In this document: positions 44,624-56,135 of the stretch, piece by piece
How the letters are laid out: each line of letters starts with the position of its first letter
Position numbering within the stretch: position 1 is the stretch's first letter
Source of the DNA: Oryza sativa Japonica Group
Taxonomy: Eukaryota; Streptophyta; Magnoliopsida; Poales; Poaceae
NCBI RefSeq assembly: GCF_034140825.1
Contig: NC_089046.1
Location: forward strand, 24,040,501 to 24,104,500
Direction of reading: 5' to 3'
DNA: 64,000 nt
The notes under the pieces: generated by a model
The model's database searches: none
Seen by the model: only the letters and a program-made list of their open reading frames with translations
What the model was told of the DNA's origin: nothing
Program-made: the position numbers and the translations under genes

Positions 44624-45894
44624 TGTCGTTAGCCGTCGACGCGTATAAAAAAAAAATCAGTCGGTCACCGAAAAAAACGCTACTAGTCGTTCGGGCTTCA
44701 CGGTGGTGTGGCTTTTCCTTCTCTTGTGAATATTATTGTTGATGATGTTTCTGCTTGTGATCTTACGCATGGTGCGTTCTTCAATTCGGTTCAGGGGGAT
44801 TCAAGAATTTTAATCAAAGACGTGTAAGAACATCCAGTGATCGATCGTCTCTATACCGAAACGGATTGGATCCTACTCCGTGTTGGGATCTCTCCATCTC
44901 CCTCCCCTCGGCGTAAGGTAAGGGTGGGCCGGGCCGGGCTGGCTTCGCCTCCTCCATTGGCGATTTGTCGTGCAGGCTGCGAGCCCGCCTCTAACTACAT
45001 ACACCACGGCACTAATTAGGAAATATTATCTTTTTTTAAAAGAATGTATGACACCGTTGATTTTTCTGCAATCTTCGATTATTTGTTTTATTCGAAAATT
45101 TACTACAAATATATAAATATGTAAAAGTATAAGTATTTTATTTGATGATAAAATAAGTCACAACAAAATAAATAATATAATAATCTTAACTTATAATTTT
45201 ATATATTTATTTTAAACTTTTTAATAAGACAAATTGTCAAACGTTATGCGAAGAGTTAGCGGTGTCGTACATTTTGAAATGGAAGGAGTATATTAGTTTG
45301 GGCTTGAAAGTTCGATTATTGTGCTGTGCTGCTTATTAACGTTTAACAGAAACATCCTCCAAACCTTACAATTTTCTATATTGTTCAATTGCCTTGTGAT
45401 TCGTACGCCACCTTATCTTCTTCCTCTCCTCTCTAGCTAAGTCCGACAGCACCGCCCCATGGCCTCGCCGACATCGACAAGGTCAGCTAGACATCCTTCT
45501 CCCCGCCCCTCCTACTCCTCAAGCCAACTGTACCAAGGTGCCCCCGTCTCCTAATTAACCACTCACTTAGATTTGCCTCCAGCCTCCAGCTGCCCATGGG
45601 CCACTTGTTCAACCTACCATGGTCGTCCCTCGAAAGCCACACTTACCACCTCTCCCCCAAGGCCCCAACTCAACCGCCTCTAAACTCTGGAACACCAATC
45701 CGTGCGTAGTTTATCGGAGTTTGGATATCGCCGGTGAGGAGGCTCGCAAAAAGAAGTCATCGTTACTGGTCATGAGTCCGTCACCTCAATTTCTTTCTCG
45801 CGTTTCTTCGTGTCTCCCCTAGTCCAAGGTTTAAGAATAATATATCGGACCATTTGATTATAATCGAACAGATAGGTGGTAGAAATTTTATCAA
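44624..45894. other. F-box upstream region and gene-free gap
   Basis: No coding signal that I trust. A degraded Stowaway-like MITE appears to occupy about 45033-45288 (AATGTATGACACCGTTGAT on the left; ATTTTGAAATGGAAGGAGTA on the right). A CT-rich, mixed stretch at 45410-45830 is of unknown origin. Confidence 0.45.
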
Positions 45895-46095
45895 AAAAAA
45901 ATGCATGAATTGGGTTCAAATTCTCTTAGGTGCAGTTGTTAGCTGCTTCCGTCACGCCGATGATAGATGCACTATTGCATTCCTTGAAATTTAACGGTTT
46001 CTCGTGTGAATTGGAGTCAAATCTTTGACACAAAACGTGTGAGATGGAGCCAAATTTAGCTTGATTAAGTTCCCAACATGACAGGCAACCAGATT
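45895..46095 (-). repeat. Orphan metallothionein-type upstream block (gene-less)
   Basis: About 200 bp resemble the upstream blocks of the four metallothionein genes. They contain TTGTTAGCTGCTTCC, GATAGATGCACTATTGCATTCCTTGAAATT, GTGTGAATTGGAGTCAAAT and TTGATTAAGTTCCC, in the same order and orientation. No metallothionein exon is visible nearby. It looks like the remains of a fifth unit. Confidence 0.6.
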
Positions 46096-46107
46096 TGGTG
46101 AATATTG

Positions 46108-46224
46108 CTGTGTTTAGTTCCACGCCAAAATTGAAAGTTTGAAGAAATTGGAATGATGTGACGAAGTTAAAAGTTTGTGTGTGTAGAAAAATTCGATGTG
46201 ATGGAAAAGTTGGAATCTAAACAG
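46108..46224. mobile_element. Small MITE (117 bp) with CTGTGTTTAG/CTAAACAG ends
   Basis: Short inverted ends (CTGTGTTTAGTTCCACGCC and AGTTGGAATCTAAACAG) and an interior common in rice MITEs (AAAGTTTGAAGAAATTGG). The superfamily is unresolved. Confidence 0.65.
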
Positions 46225-48030
46225 GGAACCTGCTAACACATTACTAATCGAGTATTTTTGAGCCTGACGTGACAAGTAGTGCGAGCTAGCCTGACCTAGC
46301 TCCTCGTCGTCAAAGCACGAAGAAATTTGCAGATCACTGCCGTTTCACACTCCGATCATGTGGGCGGCTTACACGCAGGAATTAGACATGCATGCAGCAT
46401 CAACACCAGATAAGTAATTAGCTGGAAGCATGGTCACTAGTCACACGCTTCACGCGCGCGGCTAGCTTATTAGCAAGTGAAACGTGTCTCCGTGGCCACC
46501 ACACACACACACTTGTTCACTTTGACTTCCTAACTGGTTAAGCAGATCTGCCAATACTTCTATCAGCGAAAATTGGTCGGTTTTCCTGAAAAATGAGCTT
46601 TCCAGGTCGGTTCAGGAATACAAACCGCTCGATTTTTCAGTCAAGTCTAAATTAAACCATGTTTATTTTGTAAAGAAAGTAGCCAATAGTTCACATGTAA
46701 ACCGAACAAACCATCTATCTGTTTTTGTTTTTTTAGTAGTTGGGTTTTGTGAATCCTCTTGCAACTTACAAACCTAATTTCGCCGATATTAAAATTGAAC
46801 TCCATGTTACAATCATGTTAAAGATTGAAGAAAAATAGTTTTCCTATTTAGAATTTATTAATTTTGGGTGATGCATATTAAAGACCTACAAAGTCGAATG
46901 ATTCCATGGCTCTCTCTCTTTACCAACCAATCACCATTATATAGTGGTAGAGCTAGAAATATCGTGGAACCCAAATATTTGGGAGATTCTATTGGTTGTA
47001 TTTTTTTTAAGTTAAGCCTACGGAGCTATCCAAAACCTCACCTCTGGTTGTGGCTTCGCCGCTACCCTCGTCCTGATCCCCATCTCCTTATCCCGTCATG
47101 GTCAAGTTCATCTAGTTAGCATCAAACACTTCACCGAGCTAGAGAGATAGATGAGTTGACATCTAAGACTGTCACAAAATTTTCGGTTGCATGTACAAAT
47201 CACCAAGTTCAAAGTCAAAAAAGCAAAAGGTCAAAAGCCAAGTTCATTTGAATTTCCACCTGGCACGCCGGTTGGGCTAGCTGGCCTTGGTAGCCACCAA
47301 CCCAAGCATGCACAAACACTCCTTTAATTTGCTTTTTATCTGTCTCAAATCACGAGAATCCTCTCTCACACAATTTCACACGCTATCAATTAATCATACT
47401 ATCAAGATGAAACTAGCTAATTAAGCTGTTGTGTCAACGTCGCCTCATATACCTAACAAATAAAGCCTTAATTGATTAACCGTGTAACATCTTCCTCACG
47501 CACCGATTGTCCTACACCACTCAGCCGTGGTACAGATGGCACTGATTTTTGGATGACATGGTTTTTGCTGCAAATATCATTTGGATTCGTCGAATGATAA
47601 TCATGGCGATAGATTAAGACGCGATGAACCAACCAAACACAGACACACATACAAACAGCAATAATTTACCATCTCCTTCCTAAAAATGTATAACGCCGTT
47701 GATTTTTCACACAACGTTTAACAATTCGTTTTTATTTAAAATTTAGTATAAAATATGTAAAAATATAAGTTAAATTATATTTTATTTGATGATAAACGAT
47801 AAAATAAACAAAATTTATACATATTTTTTTTAAAAAATATAAATGATCAGATATTATATGAAAAATAAACAGAGTTATATATTTCAAAATAGAGGGAATA
47901 TATATAATATAGATTGATTTTGATGTAATTGTTTTCTGACTATATATCGTCACTTACATGTGGGCCCTCCTCGGAGGCAGAAAGAATCTGTTGACTGGTT
48001 ACATCATCAGTAAGTGGTAGGAAACTATAG
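46225..48030. other. Gene-free intergenic DNA
   Basis: No credible gene. A degraded Stowaway-like MITE lies at about 47672-47900 (TCCTTCCTAAAAATGTATAACGCCG on the left; TTTCAAAATAGAGGGAATA on the right). The rest is AT-rich and unassigned. Confidence 0.45.
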
Positions 48031-48227
48031 TACGAGTGTCACAAGCGCAAAATAGTCTACAGCTCCACATTAATGACACAATTAACACCCTCACATGTCC
48101 GTGCCTAACAGCCATCACACACGTGGCACCCTCTCTCTTTTTTGCCCTTCCCATTCTGAGGCTGCCATGTGGGCCCCACCTGCGTCGCCACGTCAGCGTG
48201 CTCGTGAACCCGAGGGCCGAGGCGGCG

Positions 48228-48240
48228 ACCTATATAATTT
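48228..48240 (+). promoter_or_regulatory. TATA box of the CASP-like gene
   Basis: CTATATAATTTC about 50 nt before the start codon, following a GC-rich stretch with CACGTCAGCG at 48190. Called by motif and position only. Confidence 0.5.
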
Positions 48241-48281
48241 CAGGTGGTGGAGAAGGTGTGCGAGAGTGTGGGTCGGTCGCG

Positions 48282-48949
48282 ATGCCGTCGTCGTCATCGC
48301 CGGCGGCGGCGGCGGCGGGGGAGGGATCAGGCAGGAAGAAGGCGGCGGGGCGCCGGCTGGCCGGCGTGATGCTGCTGCTCCGGCTGGCGTCGCTGTGCTT
48401 CGCGGTGGCCGCGGCCGCGTTCGCCGCGACGGACGGCGCTGCGCTCCGGGCCGCGCCGTTCAGGTTCCTGCTCGCTGCGAACGCCATCGTGGCGGTTTAC
48501 TCGGCGTTCGAGGTCGCCGCGGCGGCGTGGGAGGTGGCCGGCGGCGCCACGCTCCTTCCCGAGGCCATGCAGCTCTGGTTCGACTTCGGCCACGACCAAG
48601 TAGGTGTCTCTTCTTCTTCTTCTTCTTCTTCTTCTTCTTCTTCTTCTTCTTCTCCGGTAGCTAGCTAGCTAGCTCGCAATCGCCATGGAATTGATGAACT
48701 GGATGTGCGCGCGTGCAGGGGTTCGGGTACATGGCGCTGGCGGCTGCGGCGGCGGCGGCGCGGGAGGCGGCGACGTGCGGATCACACGGCGGCGGCACGG
48801 CGTGCGTGCAGGGGGACATCGCGGTGGGGCTCGGGTTCGCGGGGTTCGCGGCGGTGGCGGCGGCGGCGGCGGCGTCGGGGTACCGCCTCGCCTGCTTCCT
48901 CGCCACCGGCTCGCGCTCGCCGGCCTCACCGTCCTCCTCCCCCTACTGA
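48282..48949 (+). CDS. CASP-like membrane protein (182 aa, two exons)
   Basis: The coding exons are 48282-48599 and 48719-48949 (GT-AG, phase 0), 549 nt with TGA. The protein has an Arg/Lys-rich cytosolic N-terminus (GRKKAAGRR), then four hydrophobic helices: [54 protein letters not shown] and [20 protein letters not shown]. Conserved features of the CASP/MARVEL-like family are the Arg in the first helix (LLLRLAS) and the acidic FDFGHDQ just before the third. Casparian-strip membrane-domain-like proteins are plasma-membrane scaffolds that can organise local cell-wall modification; the specific role of this one is unknown. The short C-terminus is Ser/Pro-rich. The intron holds a CTT microsatellite. 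Start choice: the only ATG after the TATA box that gives this frame. Confidence 0.85.
48608..48655 (+). repeat. CTT microsatellite in the CASP-like intron
   Basis: About 15 CTT/TTC units just after the splice donor, followed by several TAGC repeats. A likely length-polymorphic marker. Confidence 0.95.
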
Positions 48950-49984
48950 CCAATTCAGTGTACTCCGGTCGCCGGAACAAACACCTCTCGGGCATGAAAA
49001 TCTGCAGTGTCATGCTCGCCTCGAGCTAGCTAAGCTAGCTTGGACCTTGGATAGCTCTAGCTGCTTAATTAATTAGCGGCCTAGCCTTAATTAATTACAG
49101 TATGTGTTAAGCTGCATGCAAATCGATTAGATATATAGTATCAGAGTGCTATGTGTATTTTGTGTGAGTGCTGCTGTTGCAAGTTGCACGAGAAGAGAAC
49201 TAGCAAAAGAAATCGAAGAAAATGAGAAGCTTATTAATTAATTATATTATATGCAGCAATCTCAAACAAAACGACCGATATCATCAATTCGATTTATACG
49301 TGTGTAACGGTGTGCGCGCATGTGTAATTATAAGAATGAGTAAAGTGTATGAAAGGATATTCAACTTGTTTAATTAGGTGTGTCATATTGGTCACCTACT
49401 TTTAAAATACGTATTAATGTGAGTTTGAGTGAGTTCTATTCTTGTCTAAGGCTAAGTACACCTCCCTTGTTTTTCACACATACGCTTTCTGATACATTTT
49501 TTTAAAAAATAATATATAAAATTTGCTTTAAAATACCATATTAATCCATTTATCAGAAAAAAAAATAAATATTTAATTAATTATATGCTAATGACTCGCT
49601 CTCTTTTGTATGCGCGAGGAATTAGTTCTCAACTTCACCATTTGAACACAAACTAACCATTCACACGAGTATATCTTACACATGGCATGCTACCTATGAT
49701 TGCAAGATATACTCATGCACACATTACAAAGTGATTGCAAGATCTAACAATGTAATTGAGTGGAATAAAAACATGGAGGAGATGAAAGCTGCTAGGGTTT
49801 GATGGTAAGGGAGAGAGGGTGGATAACTAAAACTCATCAAAACTGACTTGGTTTCACTAATCTTGTGTATTGCTAATTGTTAGTATCATGAGAAAAGGAA
49901 AAATACACAGGGGATTTTCTGTACATTTCTAGCTAGATGTGATTTTTTTTTCAATCCTACGTAACTTGTCATGTGTACAAGGTA
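48950..49984. other. CASP-like 3' UTR and gene-free gap
   Basis: The 3' UTR probably covers the first 200-300 bp. After that the DNA is AT-rich with no recognisable gene or element. Confidence 0.45.
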
Positions 49985-50172
49985 CTCCCTCCGCTTCACA
50001 ACATAATTTATTCTAGCATTTCCCACATTCATATTGATGTTAATGAATCTAGATCTAGATTCATTAACATCAATATGAATGTGGGAAATGCTAAAATGAA
50101 TTATATAGATTCATTAACATCAATATGAATGTGGGAAATGCTAGAATGAATTACATTGTGAAACGGAGAAAG
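49985..50172. mobile_element. Stowaway-like MITE with a duplicated right arm (188 bp)
   Basis: TA-flanked ends CTCCCTCCGCTTCACAACAT and ATTACATTGTGAAACGGAGAAAG. The right arm unit ATTCATTAACATCAATATGA plus GTGGGAAATGCTA occurs twice in tandem (about 50060-50100 and 50108-50148), while the left arm is single. This gives one extra arm compared with the related MITE at 42255-42404. Confidence 0.88.
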
Positions 50173-51780
50173 TATGTTTTCTATATATAGTTAGATAGGT
50201 AAATGACTAACTTAATTCACATTACTGATCTAAACATGTATCTTTAAAGAAAAATGACCTATGTCACACCTAAATAAGTTGAATGATCTACTCTGTAAAA
50301 ATCATAAAAGAGAAAAGAAAAGGTAAAAATGCTCGTAAAATGGCCGTCGACGACGAACTGGACATACGGACGGGCGGGGCGTGTGCGACTGCAAAGTGCA
50401 ACAAAAATTGCGGCCCGGCCAGGCATGTGGGGTGGGCTGGGCTTTCGGCCCATGTTAATATGGGCCGAAGTGGGCCAGGTTTGATGGGCTGGAGCGACAT
50501 AAAGGTTTGATGGCCTAGCTGGAAACGCGGTTTGAGCTGCTGCACTTGTTTCGGGCGATTCTTCCTCGTTGGAACAAAAAAAAAAAAGAAAAAAGAAAAA
50601 AAGAGAGAAGCCCGGAAACCGTCCAAGTCCATGCTCCGTCACGCACGGCTGGATCATGGAGCGCGGCTAGAATTATTGGTCATGGGTTCCTCATAAGTTT
50701 TAAATTTTGTATTAAAGTAGATGGTCGATTTATTCTTTAATTTCTGTCTCTTTTATATTAGTGCCGAGCACGGTATTGCAAGATCAACTATTCACTCAAT
50801 AATTATAGACATTAAGATTTTAAAAATGATGTGAACTAAAAATACGGTGACAATAGCATTTCAAAGTATACAAAATTATGGGGAGGTTAGTCCTTACTTG
50901 CCTCCTCTGTCTTGGAAAAATAATCCAATATCATATTTTTATGTATATTTTTATTATTTGAGTTATTTTGAAATATAAAGAATATTGTTTTGTCCATTGC
51001 GAAGTAGTCTACTAGTCTTATTTTTTTACTTATCCATTAAGATTTCACCTGACATGACATCTCGAGTGGGTAAAACAATTTAAGCACTCAAAATAGACAA
51101 TTTTGAAAGTTAGAGACTAAATCAATACTTCATTCGTCCCATGATATTTTTTTTCTAGCATTTAAAAGTTGTCCCAAAATAGTTGTCATTTTAAAGTACT
51201 AATTGTCACATCAACCATCTCCAATTTAAATTTCTCCCCATTCTACCTCCAACCAACATCCCACATCGAACCATGCATTATTTATGAAAGGTAATTATAG
51301 TCCTTTTCTTATAACATTAATATATGCTAAACAATCTAGAATGACAAGTATTCTGGGACAGAGGTAATATTCACCCAAAAAATAAAAAAATAATTAGACA
51401 TTCTCCTTGATTTTTTTTAGATAATGATTCTCCTCGTATTTGAGAAATTTAAACATATGAAAAAGAAAATTTAGACATATCAATGAAATGCTGTTGATCA
51501 AGTTTCTAAAAAACAGATAAAAATTTATCAAAAGGCAAAGCAGTAACCGATGGAAACTGCAGTTAAAATCCGACTTGACTGCTATAAACTGATGACTCGT
51601 CGAAAAGCAAAAACTCGGTAGCGTCCAATTCCAAACAAACCCAAAAAACCAAACGAGAAGGAAAAAAAAACCGCCCACCCAATCGAAAACCCTCCTCCCA
51701 ACCACCCACGCCGTCCGATCCCCATCCGACGGCTCACATCCCCCCAACCCCCGCGCCGTGACGTGGCCCCCACCACACCA
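50173..51780. other. Gene-free gap upstream of importin beta
   Basis: No credible gene. 50400-50510 carries several GGCCCA/TGGGCC motifs, including the palindrome GGCCCATGTTAATATGGGCC. A degraded MITE (TA-flanked, CTTCATTCGTCCC to GGGACAGAGG) lies at 51128-51364. The remainder is AT-rich. The importin promoter is expected in the last few hundred bases (CCGTCCGAT, CCGACGGCT near 51710-51735). Confidence 0.45.
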
Positions 51781-51789
51781 AGATGCCAC

Positions 51790-52028
51790 CTTTTTTTCCC
51801 TTTTCTTTTTCCCCGCATTATTTGATTTCCTCTCTCTCTCTCTCTCTCTCTCCTCTCTCGCTTCCTCCTCCTCCTCTTCGCCGCCGCCGCCGCGCGCCGC
51901 CGATCGGGCCAGCGGCAGGGGGGCCACCCGCGCGCGGAGAAGGAGGCTCCGGCTGTCGACGTCTGCTGCGGCGGGCGCGCGGCTTCACCGCTGCGGTTTC
52001 TCTCTCCCCCCGCACACCCCCCCGCGAC
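51790..52028 (+). other. Importin beta 5' UTR exon (probable)
   Basis: A CT-repeat-rich, then GC-rich leader (TCTCTC tract at 51832-51853) ending at a donor GCGAC/GTAAGTG at 52028. It pairs with the acceptor TCTCAG just before the coding start, giving a 5' UTR intron of about 1.38 kb (52029-53404). The transcription start is not visible exactly. Confidence 0.6.
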
Positions 52029-53411
52029 GTAAGTGAGGTCAAAACCCTAGTCTCCTCCTCCATCTCCGTCCCGCGGCTGGATCTGGGGCCCGGTCCCGAT
52101 CTGATCGGGATCTTCGGCTCCGATCTCCGTCCCGCGGTTTGCCCGCCTCCCGATTCGTCGGTGGATTTGGGTGGGGGGCGCGCGCGCGCTTTGCTCGGTT
52201 TTTTTGTGTGACTATGCGATCGGTTTCGGGAGCGGGGTTGCTAGATCTGAGCGGAGTACTCGTGTGAGAGCTCGTGTAGTTGGCGATTCCTCCGCGTGGG
52301 AAGCTTAGATTCGTTGTGTGGTCTAGTCGCGTCTCGCAGATTCGATCGAACGCTACGATGAATTCGTGTTTCTGGTGTTCCTTTTACGGATGGAATTGGT
52401 CGAAGTGTTTCTGGCTATGAACTGCTTCGTGCCAAAATTCCTGCCTCTATTTAGCTGTACTTTGAACTGTGTGTGTAGCTCTAGCAGTCTAGCCCCCTAG
52501 AACTCGTTCATTCATTCATGCTGTTACCTTTTCAGTAAGAGCTAAAGCTAATTCCTAAATTTGTCCGGGGACCAAGCTAGTCCTTTTTTATGCTGCAGCT
52601 CCTATTTTCATAGCTTCCAGCTGATTCCTGCTAGTATAATACTATAATTTATAATATGAATATGCCATGGACTGTTTTATTGTGGCCGGCTGTTTTCGTC
52701 TGCACAAGTATTGTGTCTCACTGCTTTCCTGTCTTTCCTCTGTTGATTTTATTGTTCTATGTTATATTGGAATCTAGTAAGCTAACACAGTACACCGACT
52801 TTTTTATAATAGAATATTGTATATAGGATGAGGTCATATCGATGAATGATTAACCCCTTAGTGTTTTTATGCTGGTATTTGTGATACATCATACATGGTC
52901 TTGTAAAGCTCATTAGCTTTTGTGCCAATCGAATGCTTCGAAGTTGTATCACATCGTCTTATTTCTACAGTATGTTGTTTAGTTATTGGCGTATTTTTTA
53001 TTTTCTGGTCCAGCAATTTATCGGCATATTCTTATCTATTGTACTGTCTATATATACTTCATTTCTTGCATGTTTATTGTTTTATCTTATTAATGAACTA
53101 GCATCTTGTGGTTTATTTTCTCATGTTGCCTGCTGTACCAGATGATTTTTTTCTCCTTATGAATTGGCATGCTTAAAGTATATCTACTAAGTGTAATTCT
53201 GGATATATGCGTATCTTGTTAACTTTGCATTATAGAGGAACATAGTGCAGCTTGTGTGGCTTTGCAGTTGGTATTCTAGATGATTTTACTATGTGTTGGT
53301 CTTGTTTATTTTGCATCTCTGCGAAGCTATACATGTTAGATATGTGTAATACTTTTTTGCCATGAGCCATGATTGTTTATCTAATTCCTTTTTTGGGGTC
53401 TCAGAGTCAAT

Positions 53412-56135
53412 ATGTCACTGGATATTACTCAAGTTCTCTTGAGTGCACAATCTCCTGATGGCGCGACTAGGAAGCTTGCTGAAGAAAGCCTTAAGCAGTT
53501 CCAGGAGCAAAACCTCCCAGGTTTCTTGTTCTCCCTCTCAAATGAGTTGGCCAATGAGGAGAAACCTGAGGAAAGCCGGAGGTTGGCTGGCTTGATTCTC
53601 AAGAATGCACTGGATGCCAAGGAGCAGCACAGGAAGAATGAGCTTTTCCAGAGATGGCTGGCACTAGATGTTGGCGTTAAGGCACAGATTAAAGGATTTC
53701 TTTTGCAAACTCTCTCATCTCCTGTTGCAAGTGCCAGATCTACCTCTTCTCAAGTTATCGCAAAGGTTGCTGGAATTGAGATTCCACAGAAGCAATGGCC
53801 TGAACTTATTGCGTCGTTGCTCTCAAACATACATCAGGTCCAGCCAAATGTCAAGCAAGCGACGCTTGAGACACTTGGCTACTTATGTGAAGAAGTTTCT
53901 CCAGAAGCTGTTGACCAAGACCAAGTCAATAAAATTCTTACTGCTGTTGTTCAGGGTATGAATGCTTCTGAAGGGAATTCTGATGTGAGGCTTGCAGCAA
54001 CACGGGCATTGTATAATGCATTGGGCTTTGCTCAGGTTAACTTCTCCAACGACATGGAACGTGATTATATCATGAGAGTTGTTTGTGAAGCAACTCAGTC
54101 CACTGATGTGAAGATAAGGCAGGCTGCCTTCGAGTGCTTGGTGGCTATCTCATCCACTTATTATGACAAGCTGGCTACGTACATGCAGGACATATTTAAT
54201 ATTACTGCTAAGGCTGTTAGGGGAGATGAGGAGTCAGTTGCACTCCAGGCCATTGAATTTTGGAGCTCCATATGTGATGAGGAAATTGACATTTTGGATG
54301 AGTACAGTAGTGAGTTTACAGCTGACTCTGATGTTCCTTGCTACTATTTTATCAAGCAAGCACTTCCTGCCTTAGTGCCAATGCTGCTAGAGACCCTCCT
54401 CAAGCAGGAGGAAGACCAAGACTTGGATGAAGGTGCTTGGAATCTTGCAATGGCTGGGGGTACTTGTTTGGGCCTTGTGGCGAGAACTGTTGGGGATGAT
54501 ATTGTACCTCTTGTGATGCCTTTTGTTGAGGAGAACATAACAAAGCCTGATTGGAGGCACAGGGAGGCTGCAACATATGCTTTCGGTTCCATTTTGGAGG
54601 GCCCATCAGCTGATAAACTTGCTCCTCTTGTTAATGTCGCATTGAATTTTATGTTGTCTGCACTGGTGAATGACCCAAGTAACCATGTGAAGGACACAAC
54701 TGCTTGGACCCTTGGAAGAATATTTGAGTTTCTTCATGGTTCTGCACTTGAAACTGCTCCTATTATCACATCTGAGAACTGTCAGCAAATACTTACCGTG
54801 CTTCTTCAAAGCATGAAGGATGTCCCAAATGTGGCAGAGAAGGCATGCGGAGCACTCTATTTCCTTGCTCAAGGCTATGTGGATGCAGGATCCGCTTCGC
54901 CGCTAACTCCCTTCTTCCAAGATATTATTCAGAGCCTTCTCTTTGTTACTCATAGGGAAGATGCTGGAGAATCCAGATTGCGTACTGCAGCTTATGAAAC
55001 TCTAAATGAAGTTGTCAGATGCTCCATTGAAGAAACAGGCCCTATTGTTATGCAGTTGGTACCTGTGATCATGATGGAGCTCCATCAGACACTTGAGGCA
55101 GGAAAGTTATCAACTGATGAGAGGGAGAAGCGGAGCGAACTGCAGGGCCTTCTCTGTGGTTGTTTGCAGGTCATAATCCAGAAGTTGGGAGCGATGGAGT
55201 CAACAAAATATTCCTTCTTGCAATATGCCGATCAAATGATGGAACTGTTTTTGAGAGTTTTTGCCTGTCGAAACGCCACTGTGCATGAGGAGGCTATGCT
55301 TGCTATTGGTGCATTGGCATATGCGGCAGGTCCAAACTTTTCGAAGTACATGCCTCAGTTTTATCAGTATTTGGAGATGGGACTACAGAACTTTGAGGAG
55401 TATCAGGTCTGTGCCATTACCGTGGGTGTTGTGGGTGATTTGTGCAGGGCACTGGAGGACAAAATTCTGCCTTACTGTGATGGAATCATGACCCAACTCC
55501 TGAAGGACTTGTCGAGCAATCAGTTGCATAGATCTGTAAAGCCACCTATATTCTCATGCTTTGGCGATATTGCACTGGCAATTGGGGAGAACTTTGAGAA
55601 GTATTTGATATATGCCATGCCCATGCTACAAAGTGCAGCAGATTTGTCGGCGCATGCTGCTGCAGCTGATGATGAAATGCTCGATTACACCAACCAATTA
55701 AGGAATGGAATACTGGAAGCATACTCTGGTATTCTTCAAGGATTTAAGAGCTCCCCTAAGACACAATTACTGATGCAGTATGCTCCCAATATTCTTAATT
55801 TCCTTGATGCTCTTTACAATGGGAAGGATATGTAAGTCTTTAACTTTATATTTTGCTTCGCTGCAATCCTCATTATTAACATCGATTTTTTTAGTTAACT
55901 ACCAAAATCTAAATCGATGTCATATATGCTTTTCAGGGATGATACTGTGATGAAGACTGCGATAGGTGTACTGGGAGATCTCGCGGACACGTTGGGTGTC
56001 CATGCTGGCCCTTTGATCAATCAATCTATCTCAAGCAAGAAATTTTTGGAGGAGTGCTTAGCATCTGATGATCCACTGGTCAAAGAGTCAGCTGATTGGG
56101 CAAGGGTTGCAATCAGCCGTGCGGTTTCAGGTTGA
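53412..56135 (+). CDS. KPNB1: Importin subunit beta-1 (872 aa, two coding exons)
   Basis: The nuclear import receptor that binds importin alpha with its cargo, docks at nucleoporins and releases on RanGTP. The coding exons are 53412-55831 and 55937-56135; the intron 55832-55936 splits the Met codon before DDTVMKTAIG. The total is 2619 nt. The importin-beta N-terminal domain lies at about residues 20-105 (AEESLKQFQEQNLPGFL). HEAT repeats follow throughout (for example LEQ-type helices at VRLAATRALYNALGF, HREAATYAFGSI, VAEKACGALYFLAQG). The acidic loop QEEDQDLDEGAW is at about 331-342. The C-terminus ends in WARVAISRAVSG. The length equals what is normal for plant importin beta-1. A 5' UTR intron precedes the ATG. 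No lesions. The ATG choice is clear: MSLDITQVLL is the conserved start. Confidence 0.97.

Noticed and set aside
43886-44632. Open frames antisense to the F-box gene
   Set aside because: They are mirror frames caused by GC-rich third positions; the F-box frame has real family motifs.
50283-50660. Short open frames around the GGCCCA-rich stretch
   Set aside because: No conserved motif and no gene structure; the motifs alone do not support a gene.
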